NCBI GenBank assembly: GCA_040383485.1
Contig: JBEIDK010000034.1
Coordinates: 1 to 24,856, forward strand
Direction of reading: 5' to 3'
Length of the DNA: 24,856 nucleotides
Source of the DNA: JBEIDK01 sp040383485
GTDB taxonomy: Bacteria > Bacteroidota > Bacteroidia > UBA4408
Shown here one piece after another: positions 1 to 9,000 of this stretch. Each line of letters begins with the position of its first letter. Position 1 is the stretch's first letter. A program made the position numbers and the translations under genes. Below the pieces are notes generated by a model. It saw only the letters and a program-made list of their open reading frames with translations, searched no databases and was not told where the DNA came from.

Positions 1-459
1 AATGGTCGCAACTTAAGTGTACGCTTCAACAACATTATGTTGCCCGATAGTACCAGCAATTATGATGGCAGCATGGGGTATTATCAATACAGAATAAAAC
101 CCTTGCAAAATTTACCAAATGGTTCTAACATCAAAAACACTGCTTATATTTATTTCGATTATAATCCAGCCATTATAACCAACACAACACAAAATAATTT
201 TGATATTTTTACTACGGCTCCCTCCCCTTTGGGGAGGGCTGGGGTGGGGCTTTTCTATCCAAACCCAAGCACTGGAGATTTCTACTATAAAAACTTACCC
301 AAAAATTCAACAATAACTATCTACAATATATTAGGTGAAGTATGTCTAACACATTATGCAAGCCTCCCCTTTGGGGAGGTTGGTGGGGCTGCTCTACCAA
401 AAGGTATTTACTACTGCAAAGTAAATGGTTCGTTTGTGGTTAAGTTGGTGAAGGATTAG
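1..459 (+). CDS. 3' end of a secreted T9SS-sorted protein (5' truncated by window edge)
   Basis: The reading frame is open from base 1, so the gene starts outside the window. The visible part begins with the end of a repeat-of-unknown-function domain found in Bacteroidota surface proteins (DUF11/DUF7619-like; ends with NTAYIYFDYNPAIITN). A Por-type T9SS sorting domain follows (YPNPSTGDF, NILGEV, KGIYYCKVNG, VVKLVKD), so the product is probably secreted by T9SS and anchored or released at the cell surface. The first 70 codons are almost the same as in the LRR protein at 20849-23524, so the missing part may also carry LRRs (inference). Two GC-rich palindromic repeats are read through in frame, at 220-250 and 363-390, and encode SPLGRAGVG and SLPFGEVGG. 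The first sits at the linker before the sorting domain, the second inside the sorting domain. Confidence 0.85.
   Translation, partial: NGRNLSVRFNNIMLPDSTSNYDGSMGYYQYRIKPLQNLPNGSNIKNTAYIYFDYNPAIITNTTQNNFDIFTTAPSPLGRAGVGLFYPNPSTGDFYYKNLPKNSTITIYNILGEVCLTHYASLPFGEVGGAALPKGIYYCKVNGSFVVKLVKD
220..250. repeat. GC-rich palindromic repeat inside a coding region, copy 1
   Basis: Perfect 8-bp arms CCCTCCCC (220-227) and GGGGAGGG (231-238) around TTT, followed by CT and GGGGTGGGGC. The right half holds four G-tracts separated by 1-2 bases, a canonical G-quadruplex motif. The surrounding gene is AT-rich, so the element stands out as foreign. It keeps the host frame and is translated as a Pro/Gly-rich linker. 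Confidence 0.75.
363..390. repeat. GC-rich palindromic repeat inside a coding region, copy 2
   Basis: Perfect 7-bp arms CCTCCCC (363-369) and GGGGAGG (373-379) around TTT, followed by TTGGTGGGGCT. This is the same layout as the copy at 220-250: stem, short spacer, G-tract ending in C. It is read through in frame within the T9SS sorting domain. Confidence 0.7.
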
Positions 460-503
460 GTATTCATTGTAAAGCGTATGGTGGCTCAGTTCCAAAATTA
501 ATT

Positions 504-511
504 TACATTTG
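504..511 (+). promoter_or_regulatory. Possible -7 promoter element for the cyclophilin gene
   Basis: TACATTTG matches the Bacteroidota TAnnTTTG -7 consensus and lies 21 bases before the ATG at 533. No good TTTG -33 element is seen at the right spacing, so this is a moderate call. Confidence 0.4.
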
Positions 512-532
512 ATATATATAATTTAAATCAAC

Positions 533-1345
533 ATGAAAATATTCTTTACCTGCATCTCACTTATCTTATTGTCATTTATAAATACTGTAAAAGCACAATC
601 GGAAGTTACTTTTTACACCACCAAAGGCAACTTTGTAGCACAAATGTACGACACCCTACAGCCCATTACTGCTGGCAATTTTATGTATTTGGTAAAAACA
701 AAATTTTACGACGGAACTATTTTTCATAGGGTCATCAACGGTTTTATGATTCAAGGGGGAGACCCAACAGGCACTGGTAACGGCGGTCCTGGATACACCA
801 TTCCTGATGAAATAAACCCAGCAACAAGCAATACTCAAAAAACACTTGCAATGGCAAACGCAGGCCCCAACACAGGCGGTAGTCAGTTTTTTATAAATAC
901 AGTGAGCAATACTTACTTAAACCCACTTCATCCTGTTTTCGGGAAGGTAATTACTAATTTTTCGGTGGTACAAGCAATTGCCTTAGTGCCTAGAGATACC
1001 GCAGATAGGCCTTTGGTTGATGTAGTAATGGACAGCCTCAGAATTACCTTTAATGGCCCAGCCGCATCTATTCTTACATTAAACGCAAACAATATTGCAG
1101 TTGATGTTTATCCTAATCCTGCAAGTAAATTTATTACAGTTGATTTTGGAACATCATTTAAATCTAAAAATAATTACCAGCTTAGAATTACAGATTTACT
1201 AGGTAAAACAGTATATACCTCTAACATAAGCAAACAGCAGACAAATATTGACGTTTCAGCCTTTGGGGCAAAAGGAATATACTTTCTACAAATCAGTGGA
1301 AGCGACAAAAGCATCTTCAACAAAAAAATTATTATTCAGGAGTAA
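533..1345 (+). CDS. Secreted cyclophilin-type peptidyl-prolyl cis-trans isomerase with T9SS sorting domain
   Basis: A 270-residue protein. Residues 1-21 form a signal peptide ending in VKAQ. Residues about 24-172 are a cyclophilin domain, with the FHRVINGFMIQGGDP block (R66, Q74 and the following glycines in the active-site positions) and LAMANAGPNTGGSQFFIN (about 105-122). The family isomerises X-Pro peptide bonds and assists protein folding. The human cyclophilin tryptophan is not seen, as is usual in bacterial members. Residues about 188-270 are a Por-type T9SS C-terminal domain (VYPNPASKF, ITDLLGKTVY, GAKGIYFLQI), so the enzyme is probably exported across the outer membrane rather than kept in the periplasm (inference). 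It is a single gene, convergent with the minus-strand stress-protein/nuo block downstream. Confidence 0.92.
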   Translation: MKIFFTCISLILLSFINTVKAQSEVTFYTTKGNFVAQMYDTLQPITAGNFMYLVKTKFYDGTIFHRVINGFMIQGGDPTGTGNGGPGYTIPDEINPATSNTQKTLAMANAGPNTGGSQFFINTVSNTYLNPLHPVFGKVITNFSVVQAIALVPRDTADRPLVDVVMDSLRITFNGPAASILTLNANNIAVDVYPNPASKFITVDFGTSFKSKNNYQLRITDLLGKTVYTSNISKQQTNIDVSAFGAKGIYFLQISGSDKSIFNKKIIIQE

Positions 1346-1374
1346 ATACACTTGATAACAATGATGCCATTAAA

Positions 1375-1396
1375 TAAGAAATAGAGAAATTTCTTA
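1375..1396. terminator. Weak stem-loop between convergent genes
   Basis: TAAGAAAT (1375-1382) and ATTTCTTA (1389-1396) form an 8-bp AT-rich stem with a six-base loop, between the end of the cyclophilin gene and the end of the minus-strand stress-protein gene. There is no clean T-run on the plus strand; the minus side continues into TTATTTAAT. It may be a poor terminator for the minus-strand operon. Confidence 0.3.
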
Positions 1397-1430
1397 AAGG
1401 AAAAATAATAATAAAGGATGACTATTAAAT

Positions 1431-2249
1431 TTAATTTTTAAAAAACAAAGAACTTCCTTCTTTTGCTATTGAAGTTGGATTAATGCACATAACAGGAATT
1501 TGAGCTTCATTTGTAATGAATTGTCTCTCTTCGGTGCCAGCAATATATTCATGAACACCCGCTTCCTGACCATTAATAATTGTTATTAAGTCGGCATTTA
1601 CCTTTACGGCAAAATGTAGTGTTTGTTTTACAAAATTACCTTTCTCTGTAAAAACAATACTTTCACAAGTAATACCATTTATTTTAAATTGCTTTTCGGC
1701 AAATGATAAATTTCTATTGATAGTATTAACAAAAAACTCATCTGTTTCATGCGGTGAACACAAATAAACCTTAGAGTTGAAACGCTTTGCAACTTGAACC
1801 GTTAAATCAATTTTCTGTTTAGTTTCCTTACTTAAGTCCATTGGACAAACTATATTTTGGTAGCCATCTTTAATGTTTTTTTCTTGAACCACAATAAAAG
1901 GAACAATGCTATTTGTAATAACCTTTAAGGCATAACTACCAGTAATGTGTTGCATCCCTTTTACACCATGCGTTCCCATTATTATAAATTGTGCCTTGTA
2001 CTCTTTGGCTACGCCGCCTATATCATCAAAAATATTTCCAAGCTTAACTATAGCAGTTAGTTTCACTAAGGAAGCTTTTGAAGTTTCACTTATAATTTTG
2101 TTCAACTTAGCTTGAGCATCATCACGCTCTTTTTCCTTTTCAATTACATGCAACAAAAAAACTTCGGTATGCAATGCAGATGCTAATTTTATAGCATGAC
2201 TTAATGCGCATTCGGCAACTTTCGAAAAATCAATTGGAACTAAAATCAT
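1431..2249 (-). CDS. Universal stress protein with two Usp domains
   Basis: A 272-residue cytoplasmic protein made of two UspA-like halves. The first (about 1-122) starts with MILVPIDFS and carries the nucleotide-binding loop GTHGVKGMQHITGS (residues 92-105), as in ATP-binding Usp proteins. The second (about 130-260) starts with NIVCPMDLSKETK and has a degenerate loop (NGQEAGVHEYIAGTEERQ), so only the first half is likely to bind ATP. Tandem Usp proteins of this length are common in Bacteroidota and are linked to stress or energy limitation (family knowledge). It begins 26 bases after nuoJ on the same strand, which suggests co-transcription with complex I genes. The exact role is unknown. Confidence 0.9.
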   Translation of the reverse strand: MILVPIDFSKVAECALSHAIKLASALHTEVFLLHVIEKEKERDDAQAKLNKIISETSKASLVKLTAIVKLGNIFDDIGGVAKEYKAQFIIMGTHGVKGMQHITGSYALKVITNSIVPFIVVQEKNIKDGYQNIVCPMDLSKETKQKIDLTVQVAKRFNSKVYLCSPHETDEFFVNTINRNLSFAEKQFKINGITCESIVFTEKGNFVKQTLHFAVKVNADLITIINGQEAGVHEYIAGTEERQFITNEAQIPVMCINPTSIAKEGSSLFFKN

Positions 2250-2275
2250 TATTATTTATTTTATTATATATTTTA

Positions 2276-2770
2276 TTATTTGTCGTTTTTACCTAGCATT
2301 ACTGCTCCAACCATTGCACTTAAAAATAAAACTGAAGACAATTCGAATGGCACTAAAAAATCTCGGAATAATATTACGCCTAAATTTTTAATTAGTCCTA
2401 CTTGATTGTTTTCGGGCAATGCATTGCTTAATTGTTCCGTACCTTTAAGGGCGCCAACCAAAACAACAAGCATAATTCCTGAAGCTATAACTGCTGCAAA
2501 TTTTACTGCAATATTTTTATGCGGCTCACTTTCTTTGTTTAAGTTCAATAACATAATCACATATAAAAAAAGCACCATAATAGCTCCAGCATAAACGATG
2601 ATATGAACTGCAGCTAAAAATTGAGCATTCAAAATTAAGTAGTGGCAACCAATTGCAAAAAAAGTTACAATTAAATATAGTACACTGTGCACAGGATTAT
2701 TAGATGTAACTACCCTAAAACCACAAAATATTGCAATTGCAGTTAATATGTAAAATAATATTAAAGTCAT
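2276..2770 (-). CDS. nuoJ: NADH-quinone oxidoreductase subunit J (complex I)
   Basis: A 164-residue membrane protein with five predicted hydrophobic helices, the usual length for Bacteroidota NuoJ. The conserved HIIVYAGAIMVLFLYVIMLLN segment of the third helix is the family hallmark. NuoJ is a core proton-channel-side subunit in the inner-membrane arm of complex I. It follows nuoI on the minus strand after a 74-base gap holding a tandem 7-mer. nuoK normally follows it, but here the next gene is a universal stress protein. Confidence 0.93.
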   Translation of the reverse strand: MTLILFYILTAIAIFCGFRVVTSNNPVHSVLYLIVTFFAIGCHYLILNAQFLAAVHIIVYAGAIMVLFLYVIMLLNLNKESEPHKNIAVKFAAVIASGIMLVVLVGALKGTEQLSNALPENNQVGLIKNLGVILFRDFLVPFELSSVLFLSAMVGAVMLGKNDK

Positions 2771-2778
2771 TTTAATAA

Positions 2779-2806
2779 AAAATTGAAAATTGAAAATTGA
2801 AAATCG
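2779..2806. repeat. Short tandem repeat, four 7-base units between nuoI and nuoJ
   Basis: Three perfect AAAATTG units (2779-2799) are followed by one with a single change (AAAATCG, 2800-2806). It fills part of the widest gap in the nuo block and lies just before nuoJ. It may vary in copy number between strains (inference). Confidence 0.6.
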
Positions 2807-2844
2807 AATTCATCACTAACATTTAATTATAAAAATTAAACCGC

Positions 2845-3408
2845 TTATTTGTTATGTTGTTTTTTACTATCTGTTTTAAAATCAATGGTTTCTTTTGTTT
2901 GTCTTTTAGATACATCAACAGCCCCGGCAAATGGTTCTGTTAAAATGCTTTTGCCATATAAAAATTCATCACGTTCAAATGTACTAGGAACTGTCTTATC
3001 TGTTAAAAAAATTGCTTCTTTAGGACAAGCCTCCTCGCACAAGCCGCAAAAAATACAACGCAGCATGTTTATTTCATAGCTAGAGGCATATTTTTCTTCG
3101 CGATATAATTTTTCTTCACCTTTTTTACGTTCAGCGCTTACCATCGTAATTGCTTCTGCAGGACAAGCAACAGCGCATAGGCCACAGGCGGTGCATCGTT
3201 CTGCGCCATTCTCGTCACGCTTTAGTATGTGCTGACCACGAAATACAGGACTCATTTCACGCTTTACATCAGGATAATCGATAGTAGCAGGTTTTTTAAA
3301 CATACGCTTAAATGTAATTGCCATTCCTCCTGTAATTGCAGGTATATAAAGCTTTTCAGCTAATGTCATTTCTTTTTTAGAAACTACTTTTGAACGATTT
3401 GTTAGCAT
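2845..3408 (-). CDS. nuoI: NADH-quinone oxidoreductase subunit I (complex I)
   Basis: A 187-residue peripheral-arm subunit that carries the two [4Fe-4S] clusters N6a and N6b. The two ferredoxin motifs are CTACGLCAVACP (Cys 72, 75, 78, 82) and CIFCGLCEEACP (Cys 118, 121, 124, 128). The N-terminal stretch AITGGMAITFKRMFKKPATIDYP matches the membrane-facing helix of the family, and the C-terminal tail is Lys-rich. It lies 24 bases downstream of nuoH on the same strand, so it is in the same operon. Confidence 0.95.
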   Translation of the reverse strand: MLTNRSKVVSKKEMTLAEKLYIPAITGGMAITFKRMFKKPATIDYPDVKREMSPVFRGQHILKRDENGAERCTACGLCAVACPAEAITMVSAERKKGEEKLYREEKYASSYEINMLRCIFCGLCEEACPKEAIFLTDKTVPSTFERDEFLYGKSILTEPFAGAVDVSKRQTKETIDFKTDSKKQHNK

Positions 3409-3432
3409 TTTTTGTTGCGTTTTTAGCTCTTT

Positions 3433-4455
3433 TTATTTCATTAATAAAGTAATGAAACCTGTAAGAAGTATATTTAAAATAGAAAGTGGAATTAATATTT
3501 TCCAACCTAAGTTCATTAATTGGTCGTATCTAAATCTCGGTATTGTCCAACGAATCCACATAAAGAAAAATATGAAAAATAATATTTTACCAAATAAGAA
3601 ACCAACACCTAATAATGCTTCTGCATTGCTTGACAATCCAAGCCTGCCAATAAAAGGCATGTTATAACCTCCAAAATAAAGAGTAGAAATTACTGCGGAA
3701 GAAATAAACATGTTTGTATATTCTGCAAACAAGTAAAAACCTAACTTCATAGAACTATATTCGGTATGATATCCTCCCACTAATTCGGTTTCACATTCGG
3801 GTAAATCAAAAGGAGCACGATTGGTTTCGGCAAATGCACAGATTAAAAATATAATAAAGCCAAGAGGCTGAATTAGCACGTTCCAATGCCAGCCATGCTG
3901 TTGAGCTGCAATTTCACCAATATTTAAAGTACCAGTTGTCATTATTAGCGCAATAATACTAAAGCCCATAGCTACTTCATAGCTTATCATTTGTGCCGAA
4001 GCACGCACAGCACCCATTAAAGAATATTTATTATTTGATGCCCAACCTCCAATCATAATACCGTAAACACCAATTGAAACTACACCAAAAATGTACAAAA
4101 CACCAATATTAATATCAGTAATTTGTAAAGGATAGGCAACGCCATTAATAGTTAAATCTTTACCCCAAGGAATAACAACACCCGTCATCAAAGCAGTAGT
4201 CATTGCTATGCATGGGCCAAGAATAAATAACCATTTATTTGACACATCTGGAATAATTTCTTCCTTCATAAACATTTTTACACCGTCAGCCAATGGCTGC
4301 ATGATTCCCCAAGGGCCTGCCTTACTTGGCCCCATGCGGTCTTGCATAAATGCTGCAACTTTTCGTTCGCCATAAGTTGAGTATGCTGCAATGCCAAGCG
4401 ATATGGCAAAAACAATAACAACCAATAAAAATTTGTATAATATAAATGCTGTCAT
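3433..4455 (-). CDS. nuoH: NADH-quinone oxidoreductase subunit H (complex I)
   Basis: A 340-residue integral membrane protein with about eight hydrophobic segments, normal for the family. NuoH forms the quinone-binding pocket at the junction of the membrane and peripheral arms. Conserved blocks are YGERKVAAFMQDRMGP (residues about 28-43), the loop LADGVKMFMKEE, and AETNRAPFDLPECETELVGG followed by EYSSMKLGFYLFAEY, which are the loops that line the quinone channel. It starts 11 bases after nuoG. Confidence 0.96.
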   Translation of the reverse strand: MTAFILYKFLLVVIVFAISLGIAAYSTYGERKVAAFMQDRMGPSKAGPWGIMQPLADGVKMFMKEEIIPDVSNKWLFILGPCIAMTTALMTGVVIPWGKDLTINGVAYPLQITDINIGVLYIFGVVSIGVYGIMIGGWASNNKYSLMGAVRASAQMISYEVAMGFSIIALIMTTGTLNIGEIAAQQHGWHWNVLIQPLGFIIFLICAFAETNRAPFDLPECETELVGGYHTEYSSMKLGFYLFAEYTNMFISSAVISTLYFGGYNMPFIGRLGLSSNAEALLGVGFLFGKILFFIFFFMWIRWTIPRFRYDQLMNLGWKILIPLSILNILLTGFITLLMK

Positions 4456-4466
4456 AAGTAACTTTA

Positions 4467-5537
4467 TTATCCGCGATAAGCGCCTAGTTGTTTTTGTTCA
4501 TTGATAACGGTTTCCATTTCCTTTTCGGTAAGTTGTGATTGAGAATATTTCTCACTAATGTCTTTTTTACCAATTTGGTTTCTAATTTGACGTTCAACAT
4601 CCAAACGTAACTTATTTAAATCAATTTGCTCATAATGATTTTGTGAAATAACTGAAGTTCGTTTAACTTTTGTTGGCCCGTCGATAACCCAATCTGTGGT
4701 AGCTTTTTTCTCAAAACGGCAAGTATTACAAATAAATTCTATTGCTTCATTGTAATTATCTTTTCTAGCAGTTACCCTTAATACGTCATCACCTTTGTAC
4801 CACAAGGTTACCTTACCTGAGCACTTTTCGCAATCGCGATGCGCATCAACAGGTTTTGTAAACCAAACCCTTTGTTTGAACCTAAAAGTTTTATCGGTAA
4901 GCGCACCTACAGGGCATACATCAATCATGTTTCCGCAAAACTCATTTTCAACGGCATTCTGAATGTATGTACTTATTTCGGCAGCATCTCCTCTGTTAAT
5001 TACACCATGTACCCTATTATTGGTTAGTTGGTCAGCAACATAAGTGCAACGATAACACAAAATGCACCTTGTCATGTGCAATTGTATTTTATCTCCAATA
5101 TCAATTTTATCAAAAGTGCGACGTTCTTCCTCATATCTTGTTTTAGAAAGACCATGTTTGTAGCCAAGATTTTGTAAATCACATTCACCTGCCTGGTCAC
5201 AAATGGGGCAATCTAAAGGATGATTAATTAATAAAAACTCAACTACACCTTTACGAGCTTCCAGTACTTTTGGTGAGGTAAGATTTTTTACAACCATACC
5301 ATCTTGTACTGTTGTTGAACATGAAACCATTAACTTTGGCATTGGCCTTGGGTCTTTTGCTGAACCAGCGGCAACTTCAACCAAACAAGTACGACATTTT
5401 CCGCCACTACCTTTTAGTTTAGAATAATAACACATGGCAGGAGGCACTAAATCTCCGCCAATCATGCGTGCAGCGTTTAGGATGGTGGTGCCATCTGGAA
5501 CATCTATTTCAACATCGTCTATTGTAACTTTAGCCAT
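4467..5537 (-). CDS. nuoG: Short-form NADH-quinone oxidoreductase subunit G (complex I)
   Basis: A 356-residue iron-sulfur protein of the electron-input arm. The start is taken at 5537 (MAKVTIDDVEI); an upstream in-frame ATG at 5597 is unlikely because a good promoter lies between the two. Cluster motifs in order: 2Fe-2S with Cys 36, 48, 51, 73; the His-Cys3 4Fe-4S site with His 106 and Cys 110, 113, 119; a second 4Fe-4S site with Cys 158, 161, 164 and Cys 208. Two CxxC pairs follow (236/239 and 270/273), possibly a remnant of the Fe4S4 motif of the molybdopterin family. The long molybdopterin-like C-terminal domain of E. coli NuoG is absent, as in many Bacteroidota. It is the first gene of the local nuo operon; nuoE/F are not adjacent upstream. 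Confidence 0.94.
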   Translation of the reverse strand: MAKVTIDDVEIDVPDGTTILNAARMIGGDLVPPAMCYYSKLKGSGGKCRTCLVEVAAGSAKDPRPMPKLMVSCSTTVQDGMVVKNLTSPKVLEARKGVVEFLLINHPLDCPICDQAGECDLQNLGYKHGLSKTRYEEERRTFDKIDIGDKIQLHMTRCILCYRCTYVADQLTNNRVHGVINRGDAAEISTYIQNAVENEFCGNMIDVCPVGALTDKTFRFKQRVWFTKPVDAHRDCEKCSGKVTLWYKGDDVLRVTARKDNYNEAIEFICNTCRFEKKATTDWVIDGPTKVKRTSVISQNHYEQIDLNKLRLDVERQIRNQIGKKDISEKYSQSQLTEKEMETVINEQKQLGAYRG

Positions 5538-5568
5538 ATTAAAAACACAAATTTTTTGTATTGCCACG

Positions 5569-5598
5569 CAAAAATAAGCGTTTTTATATATTATCAAA
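5569..5598 (-). promoter_or_regulatory. Bacteroidota-type promoter of the nuoGHIJ-usp operon
   Basis: On the minus strand a TTTG -33 element (5598-5595) is followed, after 18 bases, by TATTTTTG (5576-5569), which matches TAnnTTTG exactly. A start of transcription near 5562 would leave a leader of about 25 bases before the ATG at 5537. This supports that ATG over the one at 5597. Confidence 0.6.
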
Positions 5599-5682
5599 TA
5601 AAGATTTCAAGTTTTCATTAGCTTGTTTAATGAAATATTATTTATTACCGAAACTCTATTAATTGCTTTTAATTTATTTAAA

Positions 5683-5846
5683 CCCAGATTACACGTTAAA
5701 GGCTCGTAGTGAAACGCTAAAGCTCAATAAAATATTAACTTTTACGAATAAATCATAATAAATATATCATGCATGAGAAAAAGTTGTTTGCTTCATATTT
5801 TGAAGGTGTTTTGCGTTGTGATAGAATTTCTAATGCGGAATCTGGG
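5683..5846. repeat. Imperfect inverted repeat pair in the nuoG / giant-protein gap
   Basis: The gap 5599-5970 holds no convincing gene. A 16-base arm starting CCCAGATT (5683-5698) and its reverse complement ending AATCTGGG (5831-5846) match at 13 of 16 positions and bound about 130 bases. The interior has a perfect 10-base palindrome TCATGCATGA near 5768-5777. This could be a decayed MITE-like element or chance in AT-rich DNA. Confidence 0.35.
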
Positions 5847-5970
5847 CTAAAGATTAGTTGATAACAATAATGATTTTTAGATGGTGAATTAGAATTGACC
5901 GAAGTAAAATTTATTTTGCTCTTAGTTTGACCCTAAATGCTTCTTATTTCGTAACTAATAATGATTAAAC

Positions 5971-5978
5971 TATATTTG
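5971..5978 (+). promoter_or_regulatory. -7 promoter element of the giant surface-protein gene
   Basis: TATATTTG fits the TAnnTTTG consensus. The likely transcription start near 5985 leaves about 23 bases before the ATG at 6008, but only about five before the ATG at 5990, which favours the later start. The -33 element is weak (TTTC about 20 bases upstream). Confidence 0.45.
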
Positions 5979-6007
5979 AAATATTAAGTATGAGAACATT
6001 ATATATT

Positions 6008-9000
6008 ATGATAAAAAAAATACACTATTCCTTTCTTATTCTATTTTCTGCAATTTGTTTCTTTTCATCTGTGCAGGCTCAAAGTCCTATTTTAGTAAGA
6101 GATATTAGAACTGGCAGTAACAGTAGCGGTCCATATGGTTTATTAAATATTGGCAACACACTTTTTTTTGGAGCCAATAACGGTTTTAACGGAACAGAGC
6201 TGTATAAAACCGATGGTACAACAAATGGAACAATAATCGTAAAAGACATTAACACCTCAAGTGGAACAGGCAGCAGCTGTCAGTTTTTTGTAAACTTAAA
6301 TGGGACTTTAGTTTTTGTTGCCGATAATGGCACCAATGGATTTGAAATTTGGAAAAGTGACGGAACAAATTTAGGAACAGCCATAGTTGCTGATATTAAT
6401 TCTGGAAGTAATGACGCTAACCCAACTGGTTTAACAGTGGTTGGCAATTTTGTTTATTTTACTGCAACCAATGGTGTTGATGGTATTGAACTTTGGAGAA
6501 CTGATGGCACGAGTTTAGGAACAACAATGGTGAAGGATTTATGGGCTGGCAGCGGCAACGGTTCTCCAGCATACCTAACTAATGTAAATGGGACTCTTTT
6601 TTTTCAAGCAAACGATGGTTTCAATGGTGTAGAACTCTGGAAGAGCGATGGAACAGCAGCAGGAACAGTAATGGTTAAGGATATTTATTTAGGATTTAAC
6701 TCTTCGAACCCCAACTCGTTTTCAAACATTAATGGAACTTTATATTTCTCTGCGGAGACTGCAAATCAAGGAGGCGAAATTTGGAAAAGTGATGGCACAA
6801 GTTCTGGAACCGTATTGGTTAAAGATATAAATCAAGGAAGCTCTTCATCAAATCCAAGTGGCTTTACATTGTCTGGTAGCAATATTTTTTTTAATGCATT
6901 TACTCCAAGTACGGGTTACGAATTATGGAAAACTGATGGCTCAAATGCGGGAACTATTTTAGTGAAGGATATAAATATCGGCAATGGTAGTTCTAATTTA
7001 ACCAGTCCAATTGTTGTAAATGGGCAGTTATACTTTAATGCCAATGATGGTGCTTTTGGTAGTGAATTATGGACAAGTAATGGAACAAGTAACGGAACAT
7101 TTATGCTTTCAGACATTAACCCTGGCAGCAGTAGTAGCAATCCAACTGCAATGGCGCAATACAATAACGTACTTTACTTTAGAGCAACTACAGCAACTAC
7201 CGGAGCAGAAATGTACAGAAGTGATGGCACAGCTTCTGGCACAATCCTAATTTCTGATATGGCTCTTGGTGCAATTAGTAGTGATGCAGGAGGATTTGTG
7301 CCGATGAATGGAACTCTTTATTTTCCTGCGAATGATGGTGTAGTTGGACGTGAACTTTTTAAATATACTCCTCCACCATGTGTGCCTCCCAATCCAAATA
7401 TATCTGTTAGTGATGCTACCGCTTGTGCCGGTCAAGGAAATACAGTATCGCTCACGTTACAAAATAGTGAAGCAAACACTTTTTATCAGCCTTTTTTCGG
7501 ACAAACTCCAGTAGGAGCAAGCATATCGGGTATAGCTGGTCAGAATGTTTCGTTAACTATGCTATGTAATGCATTAAACTATGGCAATAATAATATAGTA
7601 ATAAAAGTTACCAAAAATGGTTGTCCAGCTACTCAACTAAACGACACCTCGATAGTAACTATAACGGGCACTCAAGATCAAAATGTGAGCGTAAGTGGAG
7701 GATTTGTTTGTAATGGAAATGGAGCTGAAGTAGAATTAGGAAATACACAAGCAGGTGTTGTATATCAAGCCAAAATTAACGGTGTCCTTGTAGGCAGTCC
7801 AATATTATCTCAAGGAGGTGATACAACTTTGTTTATCCCTTCTCTCAATTTAAGTTTAGGTTTGAATGAGGTATATGTAAATGCAAGCGGTACACAAAAT
7901 TGCCCTGATTTAGAACTCTTGGATTCTGCAACAGTGTTTGTGAGCACCATCCCTAATAATGCAACTGCAACCGGTGCAGTAATTTGCGGAAATGGCTCAG
8001 CTAACTTGATTGCTAGCGGTGCACAAAATAATCAAACATATGCTTGGTACACTTCATCAACAGGCGGAAGTCCAATTATTGGTCAAACATCTTCAAATTT
8101 TGTGACACCAAATTTAACAACAACAACAAATTATTATGTTGCAATTGTAAGGCAAAATGGTTGCGAAAGTGCAAATAGAACTTTAGTTACGGCAACTGTA
8201 AGTATTCCACCACAATCTACTCCTACCATAACTGCAGCTACTGATTTACACATTTGTGGAAGTGGCACTACATCAATTTTTATACAAGGTGCGTCTATTG
8301 GTGATTCATACAGATGGTATAATACATTAAATGGAGTAGTTCCTATTGCGGGAGTAACAAGCAATTCTTTTACAACTCCATTACTAACTGCTACTACATC
8401 GTACTATCCTTGTATAGCAAACTCTTTGGGTTGTGAAGGACAGAGGGCAACAATAACTGTTGTGGTTGAATCGTTACCAAATGCTCCATCAGCAGTTGGC
8501 TCTAGCCTTTGTGGTAATGGGCAAGCTACCTTAGTTGCCTCAAATACTTCAATTAATGGGTCATATCAGTGGTATGCAGGCGCAACCGGAGCAAATGCCT
8601 TTCTAAACGACACAAATTCAATTTTTATTACTCCTAATATTAATGTAACTACAACATATTTTGTATCGTCAATAAGCGCCTTAGGATGTGAAAGCGCCAC
8701 CAGAATACCTGCGATTGCAACTGTTAATTCTTTACCAAATGATGCATCAGGAAATTCGGGTGCACGCTGCGGACCAGGTACAGTTTCAATTTCGGCGAGT
8801 GGAGCTACATTTGGCAGTTCTTACCAATGGTATACTTCGGCAAATGGTAATACTTCAATATCTGGCGCTAACTCTTCGAATTATACTACTCCATCAATTT
8901 CTGCAACTACAAATTATTACGTAACGATTATTAATACTAATAATTGTGAAAGTGCAAATAGGACGTTAGTAGTTGCTACAATAAATTCAATACCAGCGGA

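Noticed and set aside
173..179. Reading the Gly/Pro-rich SPLGRAGVG and SLPFGEVGG segments as functional protein motifs
   Set aside because: They are exactly the translation of the palindromic DNA repeats and are missing from the paralogue.
5599..5970. tRNA or small protein gene in the nuoG upstream gap
   Set aside because: No cloverleaf with a TTCGA-type T-loop and no open frame with a plausible start could be found by eye.
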